Part shown: positions 1 to 13,110 of the stretch, in pieces
How the letters are laid out: each line of letters begins with the position of its first letter
Numbering within the stretch: position 1 is the stretch's first letter
Position numbers and translations under genes: made by a program
Notes under the pieces: generated by a model
What the model saw: only the letters and a program-made list of their open reading frames with translations
Databases searched by the model: none
Told to the model about the DNA's origin: nothing
Assembly (NCBI GenBank): GCA_013397695.1
Contig: VYZI01000075.1
Span: 303,131 to 367,130 of the forward strand
Source of the DNA: Centropus unirufus
Taxonomy: Eukaryota > Chordata > Aves > Cuculiformes > Centropidae
Direction of reading: 5' to 3'
DNA length: 64,000 nucleotides

Positions 1-960
1 GACCTGCTATAACATTTGAAGGGATGACCTTCTTTCTAGTTTTATGTTTAATCCCTGAAAAAGCTAATGTAGTAGCCAGTTAGGGGCATTTTTTTCTGAA
101 CAGTTCTACTAAAAGCAAATGTTTTGCATGTATGCAGATCACATTCAACTGCATACTTTAAATATTTATTAATTTCCTTTGAAATTTCACTATAAGTGTT
201 GAAAGATTTGTAGGGAGAGAAAAGTAAGCAGTCATTTAATTCTGGATTTTAAGAGCATATTTAATTATTCTCAAATGTTCACAGTTATAAAGACTGGCCA
301 AATGTACAAATTTCACTAAAATAATTTTATTGCCATATTTCAATATTTCCAATATTCCGATTCCATATTTCCAATATTCAATATTTTCTCATAGTTCTAA
401 ATCCCACCTTCTTCACCGGTGTGTGTTAAGACCACTTGTATTAGAGCAGCCCGATCTGAGCAGCACCATGCATTTCTGTCCATTTTCCCAGCACCTAAAA
501 TCCCCCCTGAGTTTTGAGTTGGTGAGAAAAGGATTGGTATATCAAGAAATGAATAACAACCACCCCTATCTCTGTTCAGGAAAAGGCATCGAGGCTCAGC
601 TACCAGCTTAGCACCTATTGCTTTCCGCAAGATGCAAACAATGTGCATTGGAATGGCTTAAAGGGGTCTCCCTGAATTGCAGTGATAATGCGCTTTTTGT
701 TTAGTTTTATGTGGGTTTTTTCAGTGAATTTGTCAACAAGGCTGAAAACTGGTCTGAAAGGGAGAGCAGCAATTGCTGGGGACCTGTCAGCAAAAATTAA
801 AGAGTGAGACAGTGCACAATAATATTGTTTTTGGTCTGAAATCCTGAAAATCCCCTCCACTACTGAATGGAGTGACAGGTGTAACCACAGACTTTCCCTG
901 CTCCCTGCCCTAGTCCAAGCTAATTTAAGTTTCTAAGCCTATGGAATGAGCACAACATGA
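1..960. other. non-coding DNA, nothing recognised
   Basis: AT-rich sequence with short runs of T and A. The open frames here overlap on both strands without codon structure or a family match, so I treat them as chance. No repeat family was recognised. Confidence 0.5.
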
Positions 961-1460
961 TGGAGCCAAAATTTATGAAAAAAAAATCATGCTAATACAG
1001 GCTGTAAAATAAATGCAAATGAAAGCTGAAGTAAAAGAGCTTTAATTCACATGAAAAAATAAACCTGTTAGCTCTGATAATCAATTAAAATATTATAGAA
1101 TCAAGCAATCGCAGATGTAGAAGCTTATCCTCCTTAAAGTCATTATAAATCACATCCTTTCCTAAATCTCTCTATTCCCTCTTATTGCTTACATTATAAT
1201 CCCTGCCCGGGTATCATTTTCATTGCTAAACATACTGTTTGCCAGTCAGTTTATTAAGGTTTGTCTTGATAGTGCCAAAACAAATGCTCTTTTTCAAAGA
1301 TAAAAGGAAGGTTAATATTAAAATAATAATTTCACTTCTTTGCTAGCAGGGCCTAATTATTGAAGAAATCGGCACATGAAATCTCTGAGGTGATAGGGAA
1401 TTAGTATGTCAAAAGGAGCCTGCTTTGAAGTTGACCCATACTGTTCTTGGTGATGTTGGG
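961..1460. promoter_or_regulatory. candidate AT-rich enhancer / conserved non-coding element
   Basis: This stretch is crowded with homeodomain- and POU-type core motifs. There is a perfect octamer ATGCAAAT at 1013-1020, TAATCAATTA at 1078-1087 and TAATTATTGA at 1354-1363, plus further TAAT/ATTA cores between them. Such density is typical of vertebrate developmental enhancers, but AT-rich DNA also gives these motifs by chance. The sequence shows the motifs; enhancer function is inference and depends on conservation that I cannot test. Confidence 0.25.
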
Positions 1461-2285
1461 CATAGCCAGTTTCTTGCGATGTAATTTGGGGAAAAAGAAA
1501 TATTTTTGGGGGTGGGGGGGAACAATGAACAATAACACCATTCTTCTTTATTGGTTTCTATTAATTAGAAGCTGTTGTAAACATAGATGGGACATATAGG
1601 AGACACAAAAAGTAGAAGTAGAGTAAAAGTAGAGAGAAGAATTATAGACTTGAGGGATAAGAACAGCGAAGTGACATTAAGGCACTTGGGACAATTAAAG
1701 AAAATGTGAAACTTTTGGTTTTGCATGGGAACTGTTGTTTGGTGACATGAAGCTTGCAGCAATGATGTCAAAAAAGCACTCCATAATACTGTGAGTGCAG
1801 TAGGGTTGAAAAATGTTATTGTATGTAGCAAGGAATACTGTAAGCTACTGCTAGAAAAGCAAACACTTGCATTAAGCCCGAAACTGCTACGGATTGACTC
1901 AAAGCCTGGAGGATGCTGCTAGGCTCATGCTTAACAACGCTGTTGATTTATACAAAAAAGCTATTATGAATGAGAAGCAGAGCTACTAAGACATGTCCTA
2001 AAATCAAGCTTGAGAACAGGTAAAATGTAAATGAAACATGTTTATCGTTTCTATGCTTTAGTTGGAGGCAGGTATAGCCAGCACCAAGGAAAGCTGCCCA
2101 GGTGATGACTGTGCTAGCACTCAGTAGCATGGGTTTCGAGAGACAGAAGCTACTAGCAAGTAGGAAGGCTTTCAGACCCTGAACAGTCACCACCACTTCA
2201 GTTTGAAATCCTTAAGTTACATTAAGACTTGATGAAATAAAATCTGATATGTCATCCAAATAGGTACTTCAACTATATAAGATAG

Positions 2286-2314
2286 TATATATATATCTAT
2301 GTATATATATATAT
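2286..2314. repeat. (TA)n microsatellite, imperfect
   Basis: Alternating TA interrupted by a single ctatg block in the middle. A polymorphic simple repeat is likely. Confidence 0.9.
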
Positions 2315-3945
2315 GCCCAAAATCTTGTAACAAGAGCAAGGCAAGAAGGGCTGTTTCAAGTAAGAAATAGAAAGGGCTACAGTGCAACACTAACAGCTGA
2401 TGGATAACGATGGTTGGACACATATGGACAAAATGGCAGGCTGGTCTCTAGTAAACCCAATGACTGAGAATAACAGCACTTGAGGTAAAGAGATAGGTCA
2501 AGATGAGGAAGCATGGGTGACAAGTATAAATGAAAAAAAAAAAAATCTATCAGGAGTAGTCAAACGTCTTCCTGTGGACTTATATTTTGCTTTCCATTAT
2601 ATGTGAAGCTATATGCTCTTGAATGTTCACAACTTCTGTTAAAGATCAAGCCAGCAAGAAAAAATTGATAGTTTATCGCTTTGGTCTTGGAATTTTAAAG
2701 GTGATCTCAGTGCTGTTATGTCAGTTTATTCCAGTTGGTAGTCTGGACAATGATATGAGTCCTTCCTATCTCCGTAGGGATTTACTGTAGCTCAGAGAAA
2801 GGCAAGCGTTAAGACTAGAGGGAAGAGTTAAATATGGTTGAGCTTAGTGTTTGCATTAAGTAACTACTGATTTTGGTATCATTCTTTCAAATTTGTCTCT
2901 TAAGAATACCCTTTCCGTGTCAGTGGGGAACTACCTATTTAGCTGAGGGAAGGAAGTTTTTAATTTAGAAATACTCTTTTTTTTCTGTGACTGAAAATGA
3001 AACATAAGAGTTATCATCAAATTTGAATACTTCGTTTTCCATAATGGACTTTGGAGAAGAGTGCATGGTCCCTGGGGTGCTCATCCCAGTGTCACAAAGC
3101 TTTCTTCTGCTTTGGAAATATCACCCAGGAGAGACAGATCACTCTTGTAAACTCAGTGTAGAGGGCTGAAGTTCCTTGTCTTTTTGAGTCCTCATCACAT
3201 TAGTTATGTAGAAATCTAATTTTTCAAGAAGTGTGACCATTGGGCAGATTTGCTTTGTTTTGTCATTATTGTTAGATAATTGGTGCATGTTATGTTCTTC
3301 CGACTGCGGCCGAGTTGAGCCTAGACCAGAGTTCCCATGAGATATCAGACAGTTGTTTCTGGCAGTTCTCTTAATAAAACCCGTGTTTTATTATATTCCT
3401 GGTCTCTGAATATAATGAATTCCTATGTCAAATCTGATGAGACTCCAACCTCTCCTCATTATAACCCAGCCTCAAGGCATTGAGTGAGCTATAAATGTTC
3501 CGCTACTTCAGGGCTAGGATGAATCAGCTGGAAAGTTTCTTATAAAAAGACATCTTGAATTTAGTCCACTCTTAGTCACAATTCTTCCTGCCTAACTATG
3601 TGAAGAACCGAACATCTTGGTGTCCCGTTCATTTAACGGAGCCATTGGACATCGGTGATACTGAAAGCTGGTTTCAAGTTGTTTCAATGTGAGTAACTTT
3701 AAGCCCACAATGCAATAAATCTTTCCTGAAACATATGTAGAACATTATAAAGGGACAAGTGAGCAACCAGTTCTTTTCTCGAACATTCTAACAATGTACA
3801 ATGCTTACCTGAATTTCTGGAGCAACTGGAAATTAACTTTTTAGTATTCTCTTGACCAGAGAAAATGATGTGAATTAAGATTGATCTAAAGTTTGGGTTA
3901 CATTACTAAATGTATTTTGATTTGGATGAAGTAATACTCGTGCGT

Positions 3946-3970
3946 ATGTGTGTGTGTACATATATATATG
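3946..3970. repeat. compound (TG)n(TA)n microsatellite
   Basis: A short run of TG units passes through a TACA junction directly into TA units. This is a common compound dinucleotide repeat in vertebrate DNA. Confidence 0.85.
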
Positions 3971-6400
3971 TAAAACTTTCTGCTTTTCAATGCATGGCTT
4001 TGCTGTATAGGTAGGGAGGAAGGCTGTTGATAATTCAGTTTGACGTGCTTATGGCAGGGGGGAGTTGCTCTGCTGACGGGTGCCACACACTTAAAGGTAA
4101 AAAAGCTGCTCTGAACCTTTCCTGGTGTCCACACTCCAGACAGAAAGTTATTTTGACATTTTTAATGTGATATGAAAGCATATGGGTATCCTCTTGTGAA
4201 ATATAACCTTCTTATGTGTTTTATATCACTCTGCTTTGAGACAGCTGGAGCTAAAGATGGACTGTAGCTATAAACACCATTAGTCCTTTTTTTTTTCTCC
4301 GTCTGTATGAAGCACACAACCATTCCTCTTGTGCTTTTAGACCTGTAAGGATGGCAGTTTACCTGTTCCACCGTAGGGGCCTTGAAGGCTGACAGGTAAA
4401 CAGACACTAGCAGGTAGACTTTTGTGTTTATGAGGTTGTGTTAATATTTCTTGGCTGCACAAGTATTAATTAAAAATGTTAATTACTGCTTATGCCATAA
4501 TATTTCGATGAAAAGATCAGAAGATATCCCTCAGGTTATTATTTTTATTATTTTTAAAGAGGCAGGAAAAAAGTAAGACCCTGTTGCTGTCCACAAAGAG
4601 GTGCTTTGGATCTAACACAAATTGTTCATGAAGAGCAATGAGAAAAGTCTATGGGCTTCGCTAGGCAGGTGGTCAGACTGATGTTATCTGATCCTAAGAG
4701 GGGTTTAATATCTGGTAATTAATCTCTTTTGGCTGAAGATGAATTTCATTGTCTAGTAAAAGTGATGTGGTGGAGGTTTTTCGCCTTTTAAAATGTGGTT
4801 TAATGTGTGCCTACAGGTAATGGTAACAGGAGCCTCTCTCCAGGGCAGTGAGGAGAGATGCGCTCAGGATCCTTTTGTAGAGATTAGGATGTCCCTGAGC
4901 ATCAGGGCCCAGCCAGGATAACGGAGACCACATAGTGGGCAGGGCCACGGGAAGGGGGATGACCAGTGAGGAAGGGGGGGTCAAAAGTGGGGCAGTTCTT
5001 AGGATTCCATCACATAACATCACTAATGAAGGCTGTTCCCTTACTTTAGGCACCATCCCCAAATCCAGCTTCAGAAAACTTGTGCATCAGCATCGCTGTT
5101 GACCAGCAGAAGCACTCTGCAACCCTCTTCACTGGATTTCTAGAGCTGCTGGGAGAACTGATGGCCGAGGAGGGTGTTTAACACCAGTGCACTGTGTCTG
5201 GATGAGCTCCCCAGCCCAACAGCTACTTAAAACGCACTTTCCCAACTCCCCCAAAGGAAGGGGAGGGCTCACACTAGCGCAGAACTGAAAAAATTTTTGC
5301 AGTCAGTAGTGCTGTCCCCCATGCTGCAAGCTGCCTGCAATGACCGTGTCGACATCTCTAGGATGTGCTCGCATTTCAAAGGCGGTCCTCCCAACCAGCT
5401 GCATCTGAAGAAATCGAGCAATTTAAATTTTTTATTTTTTTTTTAAGATACCATGCCAAGCCTTTTGAAATGAAAGCTGGGGCAGGCCTAGTGGAGATTA
5501 ATGTAGGAAAAATGCTGCTGGCTTGATAAGCCACAGATGTCTGTGAGATTTGCTGAGGCTGTTGACAGCTCATGATGGTTTGCAGCTTGCAAGGTTCCCC
5601 CTGTTCCAGGACCAATGCGCTAGACACGTGGTTGGTGGTGCAGGGCAGGGTTCAACCCAGCAAGGTTGTTGGGTGCAGGGTTTGAGGAGACCTGGAAGAA
5701 GAAGCAGTGAGAGTCTTTGAGAGAGTCTTAGACCTGGTCTGGACCCAAACTGTCATTGCAGGGTTTTCTTATGTGCTGCACCTATTTAGGCAAAAGGAGT
5801 GATATTTAATAATAAAAAAAGAAAGTCACTACTGGCCACAGTTTATATAATGATGTATTGGGAAGACATAAACTGGTGAAATACTATGAAAGCATAAAAT
5901 GGTAGGGAAAAATCCTATTGCACTGTTCTTGGGAGACTGAAAGTTACTTTTGTTGGTGGAATCCTTCCCAGCGGGCAGAGAGAAGCTGGGCTTCTGTTAA
6001 CTCTACATACATAATGTACAACTTTTGTTCGAGCAGACTTTCACTGAGGCATGTTAGGTAGTACCAGTAACGCTAACAAATGGACTGCAACTGGTTGCTT
6101 GCCCTTTTTAAGAGCAATCTCTCGTCAAACACTGCCACAGGAGTGATGCAGGTACCACAGGAGGTTCTTCTCTAGCCTGTTCGGAAACAAGGTGTTCTAG
6201 GTGCAAAGAGAGCTTTTGTTCAGAGTCATAAGGATTTCTTCTCATTCGTCCACAATTCCTTTTCCTACCAATCAGCCCATTTCTTAAATTTTGGTAAATA
6301 GACAGGAGGGGTATTAAAACTCTAAAATCTCAGTCCTGAATTATCACAGTTACTTCAGAGTCTGTAACTGTATAAGTGAAGTTAGACTTTCTCATCTGTA

Positions 6401-6435
6401 NNNNNNNNNNNNNNNNNNNNNNNNNNNNNNNNNNN
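6401..6435. other. assembly gap (35 N)
   Basis: Thirty-five consecutive undetermined bases. The true length and content are unknown, and features should not be joined across it. Confidence 0.99.
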
Positions 6436-7949
6436 CACTTTATAACTTTGTCATTTAGGATTTCAGATATTGGGGTTTTGGGAAGAAAGTATTTTTTTAA
6501 ATGCCTTTTATGTTGCTTTTTTTAGAAAGTTCCCGATATATAAAAATATAATGAAATTAATAATTTCTTGACATTTTGCATTCTTTGTGAGATGCTACCA
6601 GTTTTCTAAGCAAGTGCTGTTGCCTTCATTATATCAAGGCCATGTACTTCACTGACTCGTGGATATAACGTACACACTGAGCTATCCCTTGTATGCTGTC
6701 AGTGACCTTTCACGCAGAAATCCCCTGGGAGACTCATCCTCTGCTTGGATTAAGGTTCTTCCACAGCTGCATTCCTTCATGAGCTTATATTTTATGTTCA
6801 GATTTATTTTAGACGGGAAATTTATTTTTTTAATCACCCAAAAATACCTTTGTGCATATTGGTGTTTATATGCAACTTCTTGGTGTCAATACTTCCCACA
6901 TCTGGGAAACAGACTGGAATTGGTACAACCCCAATGTCCAACGAGTCTCAGGCAAATGCCAAAAATGGTTTTGCCAAAATATTTTGAAAATAATTTGAAC
7001 CAAAATAGTCTTTGGGTTTCTTCCTCAGGAGAACAACAAAATATTGCATAAATTGTACTAAACAGTAGCTGAGAAAGTATGCTCACGTTATCTTGAAATG
7101 GATGTAGTAGTTTAAATGAAAATTTATCTATACTATGAATCTATGCATGTGCTTTTAAACAAATTAGTCAATATTCAGGCCTTTCTTGTCTTTTTTTGCA
7201 ACGCTGTAATTTTTAGACAGCCTCTATTGCATACCCAGGCTGGCTCAGTTTGCCGTGTATCTCATGGTACACTTTAGAGGCAGCTGATATTTAGCATATC
7301 CATTTTTCTTGGGAAATGTTGTACAGTATTAATGCAAACAAGTCTGATAGAGGTAGCTAAGAAATAATTCCCGTAAGTGATTGGAAAACTTTATTCCTTG
7401 TTCCCTCGAAGGTTGCAATTGTTTCAGAGGAATTTTAAAGGAAAATAGCATAAAACTTATGAACAACGTCACTAGAGTTACCCAAATGCTTGGACACTTG
7501 AGGAAGAAAATTGAAAATTTATTCATTCGAATTCTTCTGTAAAATAGATTCCAACATTTTTTTTTAATAAGTGAGAGGGATGGAGCCTGGCTGTTATACA
7601 TTGTATTATAAAAAATCTGCTTAATCTCATAGATCTTTCAAGTATCCTGTGCTCAAAATTTGAGGGAGTTTTATAGATAAAAGTATTACAGATCAGGCTC
7701 GTTTGATTCTTTGTTATGCTTATGAGCACCCAAGAGATTGGCATAGCAATAGTAGGGTCAATATATGATGCCTTGTAGTACCATCATGGTGTTAGCAGCA
7801 TTTGCAAAGGGGTAACTGAGGCACTGCTCGATTGAGCCCCAGAGAGGACATTTTTTTGTCACCCTTCCCCTTTGTGGCTTGTCAGAGCAAATAAATCTTC
7901 TATTCTTGTTGATTTTGCAGCTCCTGTGGGGCTCTCAGTATAGCTCCCA
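6436..7949. other. non-coding DNA, nothing recognised
   Basis: AT-rich sequence. It contains an open frame of about 130 codons on + at 6659-7051, with no recognisable domain, no upstream promoter signal and ordinary AT-rich composition. I regard that frame as chance. Confidence 0.45.
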
Positions 7950-8120
7950 CATGTTACTGTCTAAAATCTTTTATTCTTGGATGGCATTTAGATGTTCAGT
8001 ATTCTGGACATTATTTGTCCTTACCCAGTGGAATAAATGATTAGTTAATCAGCTGTAGATTGGTGCATGCCTTTGTGGGTAAATCCAACAATATAAAAGT
8101 AAATTCAACTCTGGGAATTT
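7950..8120. promoter_or_regulatory. candidate regulatory module with paired homeodomain half-sites and an E-box
   Basis: At 8038-8051 the sequence TGATTAGTTAATCA has two TGATTA half-sites facing each other across two bases, a layout suited to a homeodomain dimer. It overlaps a CAGCTG E-box at 8050-8055. The flanks are AT-rich and free of recognised repeats. The palindrome and E-box are visible; a regulatory role is inference. Confidence 0.25.
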
Positions 8121-11100
8121 TGTGAAGTGCAGCACGGAAAAAAATGTTCCCCCACTTGGGATGAGAATGTGTCTCCCTATCTCCAGACATGGTTTCTTTT
8201 AGTTAGCTCACCTGTCGTGCTAAGCCAACCTACGTTGGCCATTTCAGCATTGTTTATAGCTTTATTAGGCGAGTTTTCAGGGTAAGACAAAAGAATTCTG
8301 AGCAACTTCTGCACACTCTGAATTTTCAACAATTATGTTGTGATTGAACCGTGACTTCTAGGTAGTTCTTAGTGCCTTGAATCTCACTCTTAATTGTTAG
8401 GTTATTTAAATCTTATCTGTTATTTAAACATTTGTTGAGTGGAATGGCTCTATAGTCTAAAAATGTCTTAAAGAAGCAGGTATCAATAAAATTGCTTGTG
8501 AAGTTTTATTTATGGAAATAAAATACAAAACTTGCATATGAAATGTCAGAAATGGCAGCGTTACATGAAACTCCTGCTGGATCATTCGGTTTTGGTTGGT
8601 TGTTTTTTTTTTTAAAGAATAATGGAAAAGTGTAATTTATGCCTAGATAATTAGTGGTGTTTTACCGCTGAAATGTACACCACTTGGAGGAATAGTCACT
8701 GGAGCCTTTCACACCTGCACAGGGTATGAAATTCCAAACAATTAAAACAATTAATATTTCCTCCTGAAAAGAAATCCGTTGTGCCTTAGCAAAGAGCATA
8801 TTATCGGAGTGAAATGTGGTAAAGCAGAATGTGTGATAAATGGGAAACGTACTGTCAAAGACTTTCTGACACATCTTTTCAGTCCCCAAATTAAAAATGG
8901 AAAAACTTTGTGAGCAAGTGTCACATGCAAGGTTGAATTTGTTGTAGTATTCCTTGTGTAAGGCTTTTACTTGTCAATAATGATAACGGGGAGTTGCGTA
9001 GTTTTCTTTATTTTTTAAAAGCAATACAAAAAAGAAAAGATGCAGTGCCACTATTTTTTTTTTTTTGTTGAGAACTGAATACAAGTAGTATGGGGTTAAA
9101 AGTCATCTTAAAAATTAGCAGCTTCTCTGTACTCCTACTTATCTTCTGGCTAAAAGGAACTTTAGAAGCTGGGAACACTACACAAGTCTTTGTGTTAAAT
9201 ATTAGTACACTTTGCCCTGTTCTTGCTGCATAGGTCTTTGCTCTCTGTTTCTCTGAAGGCAAAGGCAGGAGGGGAGTCCTTAGTACATTGCATTTTCATT
9301 CTTGCATATTCCATATGTATCCTTGGATTTTAGTTGTGACATTTTAAACATTTTATATGTACATTAAGAAAGTATCTGAGAAAAAAAAGAAGGATCTTTT
9401 AGTTGACAGCTCCAAATGTCTTTCCTGAGGATTTGTGGAAGCATATTAAAATTATTTCTTTAGAAGAGGAACGGAGATGAGTTGCCTGACATAAAGAAAA
9501 AGAAGGGCATTTGACTTTCATTGATTGTAATCTTTGTAGACAAAAATTGGAAAAGCATTTATAGAAAAAAAAAGCTGAAATTCTTTGCGCCTTTGGTGCA
9601 ATGTAGGAAGAGCTGCCTGTTCTCTGCTGGTGCTCGGTGCCATCCCTCTCCCAGTTCCCTATTTTTGGAAGCCTCTGTAGAAGGTCAGGAGGAAATATTA
9701 CCCCCAGCTCCTAAAGCAAAAGCAGCCTGGATTATCATTCATGAGAAACTAAAGATGGATTGCTAGTAGAGAGCTAATTGTTTCTCCTGTTAGTATTTCC
9801 TAGATGAACGAAAGCAGCTTAAATTTCAGTTGTTCAAAATTAGTAGCTGAATGGAAACCAAAAAATGTTTAGGTCTCCCCTCCCCACCTTTGGTCAGTCA
9901 TTCAGTGCTTATATCCAGTGTTTGAAATCTAATCACTGCTGCTGAGGAAATATTTCAGGAAACTATCTAGATAAAGCCTTTTAATACATATTTTAAGAGA
10001 AGAGCTATTTGTTAAGTTAATAAGAATAAATCCTATAAAAGATTCATAATCATATACTTTATTCTTTTTTAATGTGCAATTGCTGAATTTATATTAGAAA
10101 GCAAGAGATACCTACATTGATATTTTGTGTGTTGTTAGAAACAACCATTGAAAGAAAAACATACAGCAGGTCACAAAAGACCGGAAATTCTTCCTTTCCT
10201 TTATGGCTCTCTCACATTGAGGTTTCTTGTCTTCAGTCTCTCTGATCAGACTGGGATGCACTGGACAGAAGGTTGCTCTCTGTATCTGTGAGGTGTGCTG
10301 GTTTTTGCAACTAACAAAAAAAAGGCTGAGGGTCTGAGATACATGAGAGTGTCAGAATGAGATACATGGAGGATTTGACTCGAGGTTTTGGTCCTGGTAT
10401 GCCTGTGCCCATCCTACTCTTTAGTTACAGCTACTCAACAAGTGCCTTCACAACTGAGACTCTGCTGGGTTCTGGGTTTTGCCTGTAATGGCCAAGAATA
10501 TGGACCCCAGTGCCTCCTTGGCTGGGAGCTGTGGCTTTCTCCCTGTGGTGTCAATCGGTGGCTGTGACTCTTAAGCAATGCCAGTACATATCTTCTCTAA
10601 GGAAAGCTGGATTTGTGTGATCTTTTAAAAATCTTTTTGATATTAACTAAAATAATCAGATCCAAAAGTATATTTAGAAGATGTATTTTAAAATTCTAGT
10701 CCTTCAGAAGGGTAAAAAGTGCCAATTTCATCATTTGTTGAATGTCAAAAGCTGACTTATGGCTCCTTCTGACACTCAGACACGCAGCAGAGGCAAACGA
10801 GCAGCTGGTAATGCAACCAGTAAAAGTTAAAATAAAGGGGAGGAAATGCTATATAACAGAAGCAGAGGGATATTATTAGCTCCTGCAGACTGCTACCCAA
10901 GATCCAGGGAATGAGAAAAGCTCTTTAGGAAGCCAAGGACATTTCCTCGAGGCTCCTGTACCCATCTCCTACACACCATCTTTCAGAATATGCTCTACCG
11001 GGAGCCAGTCTGGACCAGGCTGGGCCATGACAGAGATGAAGGGCGGTAGATGCAGAGCTGTGCTTGGCAATCCCACAGCTGAGTCCAATGCTTGCAGTAT

Positions 11101-12430
11101 GGTTTTGCTGAAAATATTTTCTTCGGTGTAATTAAGTGTACTGGATAAGAGACAAAAATGTCATGAGTAGAGGCATCTTAGGGAATCAATATGAATTTCA
11201 CACTTCATGCTGTGTTCTCAAATTAGGCAGGACCAGGGTGACCCCTCATTGGAAGGGAGGTGGTGAAGTACAGAGCTGCTGGAAGCACATTGATGATTGC
11301 ACCAGGATTGCAACGCTCAGAGGATACCATGGTAGTAACACATAGAAAACCGGGATTCACTGTCCCTGTCCTCTGTGGCCCTCTGTCATGGCAAACACGG
11401 AGCAGTCCATCTGCTAACCTTAAAGAGCTTGCTCTTAGAGCTTCAAGTCTTCCTCATCCCCCTCTCAGTGAGAAACTGCTTCTGACATTGATTGCTGTGA
11501 CAGTGCAGCATTGTCCTCTTCCTCCTTCTATTTGGCCACCCACTTCCTAAGGCAAGCCCTCATCCCCCTGAGCTCAGTTGGCTGGAAAAGAGGTGCTGTA
11601 ATGTGTACAAATTCAGAATTCTGCAAGGAGTGAAATGGCAGAAAAAATTAGCATCAGTAAAATTTAACTTTAAACAAACCCAAACCAAACCATCCCCCAA
11701 AGCCCACAACATCATCCCTATTTTTTAAAAACAGAAAGAAGGTCTTCACATAGGAAACCATTGAAGGAGCATTTAGAAGGTCAAAAAGAAGAATTTAAAG
11801 CCTAGAAAAGGCACATGTGTTACTAAATGAGACAGGTCTGGCTCACAATGGTTTTTGTGACCCTTCTGCACATAATCCAGATGAAACTCCTGTTTCTTCA
11901 GTACCAAGACTTTAGAACCATACCCAACTCACTGAAAGATACCACTGGTATTTGAATTGTGGCATGAGTATTTTCCCTGTGCCTGCCAAGGCCTCCTCTT
12001 GTGATAAAGCATGAGACAGCGTTCACTGCGTTCATAAGCGCATTGCATTGATGCTGATATTTATTGTGGGACCATCTCAGGCACACAACTGCTTCTTGGT
12101 TGTTTACAAGTTTTAATGAGCTATCAAATTGTAAAAATAAATCCTTGCAGTTATTCTTGTGCGTTCAACATTGTGTTTTACAATAATATAGAGTCACCCT
12201 AGCTTTTTCTTCAGTTTAGTAATTTCCTTGTATACAGCAGCCCCCAAATTCTTTTCTGCTAGCAATGCTTTTCAGCTTAAATAAATGAAAGATTTTGTAT
12301 TTTTGTCTCAAGATAGTGAAGAAAAATACTTCGAGAGATATCCCAAAGCTGCTCCTGACAATTTCTGCCATTAATTTTTCTCCAACCTGATACTTCTTAA
12401 AAATACTCATTTTCATTTTGTCTCAACTTC
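8121..12430. other. non-coding DNA, nothing recognised
   Basis: A long stretch with T- and G-rich + strand composition, scattered A and T runs, and no recognised repeat family. The short open frames here overlap on both strands and have no recognisable motif. Confidence 0.4.
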
Positions 12431-12439
12431 TCATGCAAT

Positions 12440-13110
12440 TTGGCTTCTCAGCTAATCTTTAATCTTCTTTTGAGTAATGTTTCTCCTGTGACACCATGTC
12501 AAATGGTTTATTAATGACCAAACATGACAGATCTCTTGCATAAGCTTTCTTTGATAAAAGTTTTCTAGGAGAAACAATTCATTTAATTGAGTATACATGC
12601 TGCTTGTTAGGTTGGTCTACATTATACACTCACTTTCCCTTTGTCTCATCAAAATTCTCACTCCTTTCCTTCAAGATTTCTTGAAAAGCATAAAATACTT
12701 AGGTCTAATTCTCTGGAGTAATTTCTTCGTACTCCGCTTTAAATATTGGCAGTAGATTATTATACTATTTTCTTTTCATCACATGGAAGTATCTGTGACC
12801 TGGAAAACCTATCATAAATACTTAAGGTAGCCTCCTCCTCCTTTCTTTCAACTCTGTGTTTGCCAGCCTGGATACATTAAAATTACTGAGTTTTGTTTCC
12901 ATCTTAGTTGTAAGCATCTTATACTCTCTTTGTCAATATTTATGTCACCCTGATCCATCTTGAAAACTGAAGTCAAGCTCTCATTTAAAGCTGTATCTAG
13001 AACATCCTCGATCTATGTCCTATCAGCATAATATGGCACCTTTTTTTTTCTCCTTTGCTGTTTTCCTCTTGTTTGTACCCAACAATCTTGTTGCTGTTCA
13101 TTCTGAAATA
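12440..13110 (-). mobile_element. decayed LINE reverse-transcriptase remnant (CR1/L2-like clade)
   Basis: Read on the minus strand, degenerate frames contain landmarks of the CR1/L2-type reverse transcriptase in the right order. A PIFK block is encoded at 12738-12749. An FDMVSQ-like block, resembling the conserved FD-x-VSH motif, is encoded near 12488-12503, about 235 bases further along; functional elements of this clade have a spacing of that order. Upstream of PIFK there are further weak similarities to the pre-RT region. Several stops and frame shifts interrupt the frames, so the copy is long dead. The assignment rests on remembered family motifs; the exact subfamily and ends are uncertain. 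Confidence 0.45.

Larger units (their letters stand above)
1461..6400. other. non-coding DNA with two microsatellites
   Basis: Intronic or intergenic-looking sequence up to the assembly gap. The only structures seen are the AT repeat near 2.3 kb, the TG/TA repeat near 3.95 kb and a G-rich run at 1508-1520. A TAATTA-rich patch at 4460-4540 is a weaker regulatory candidate. No coding exon was recognised. Confidence 0.45.

Noticed and set aside
6659..7051. 130-codon open frame on +
   Set aside because: No motif, and the composition is that of the surrounding AT-rich DNA.
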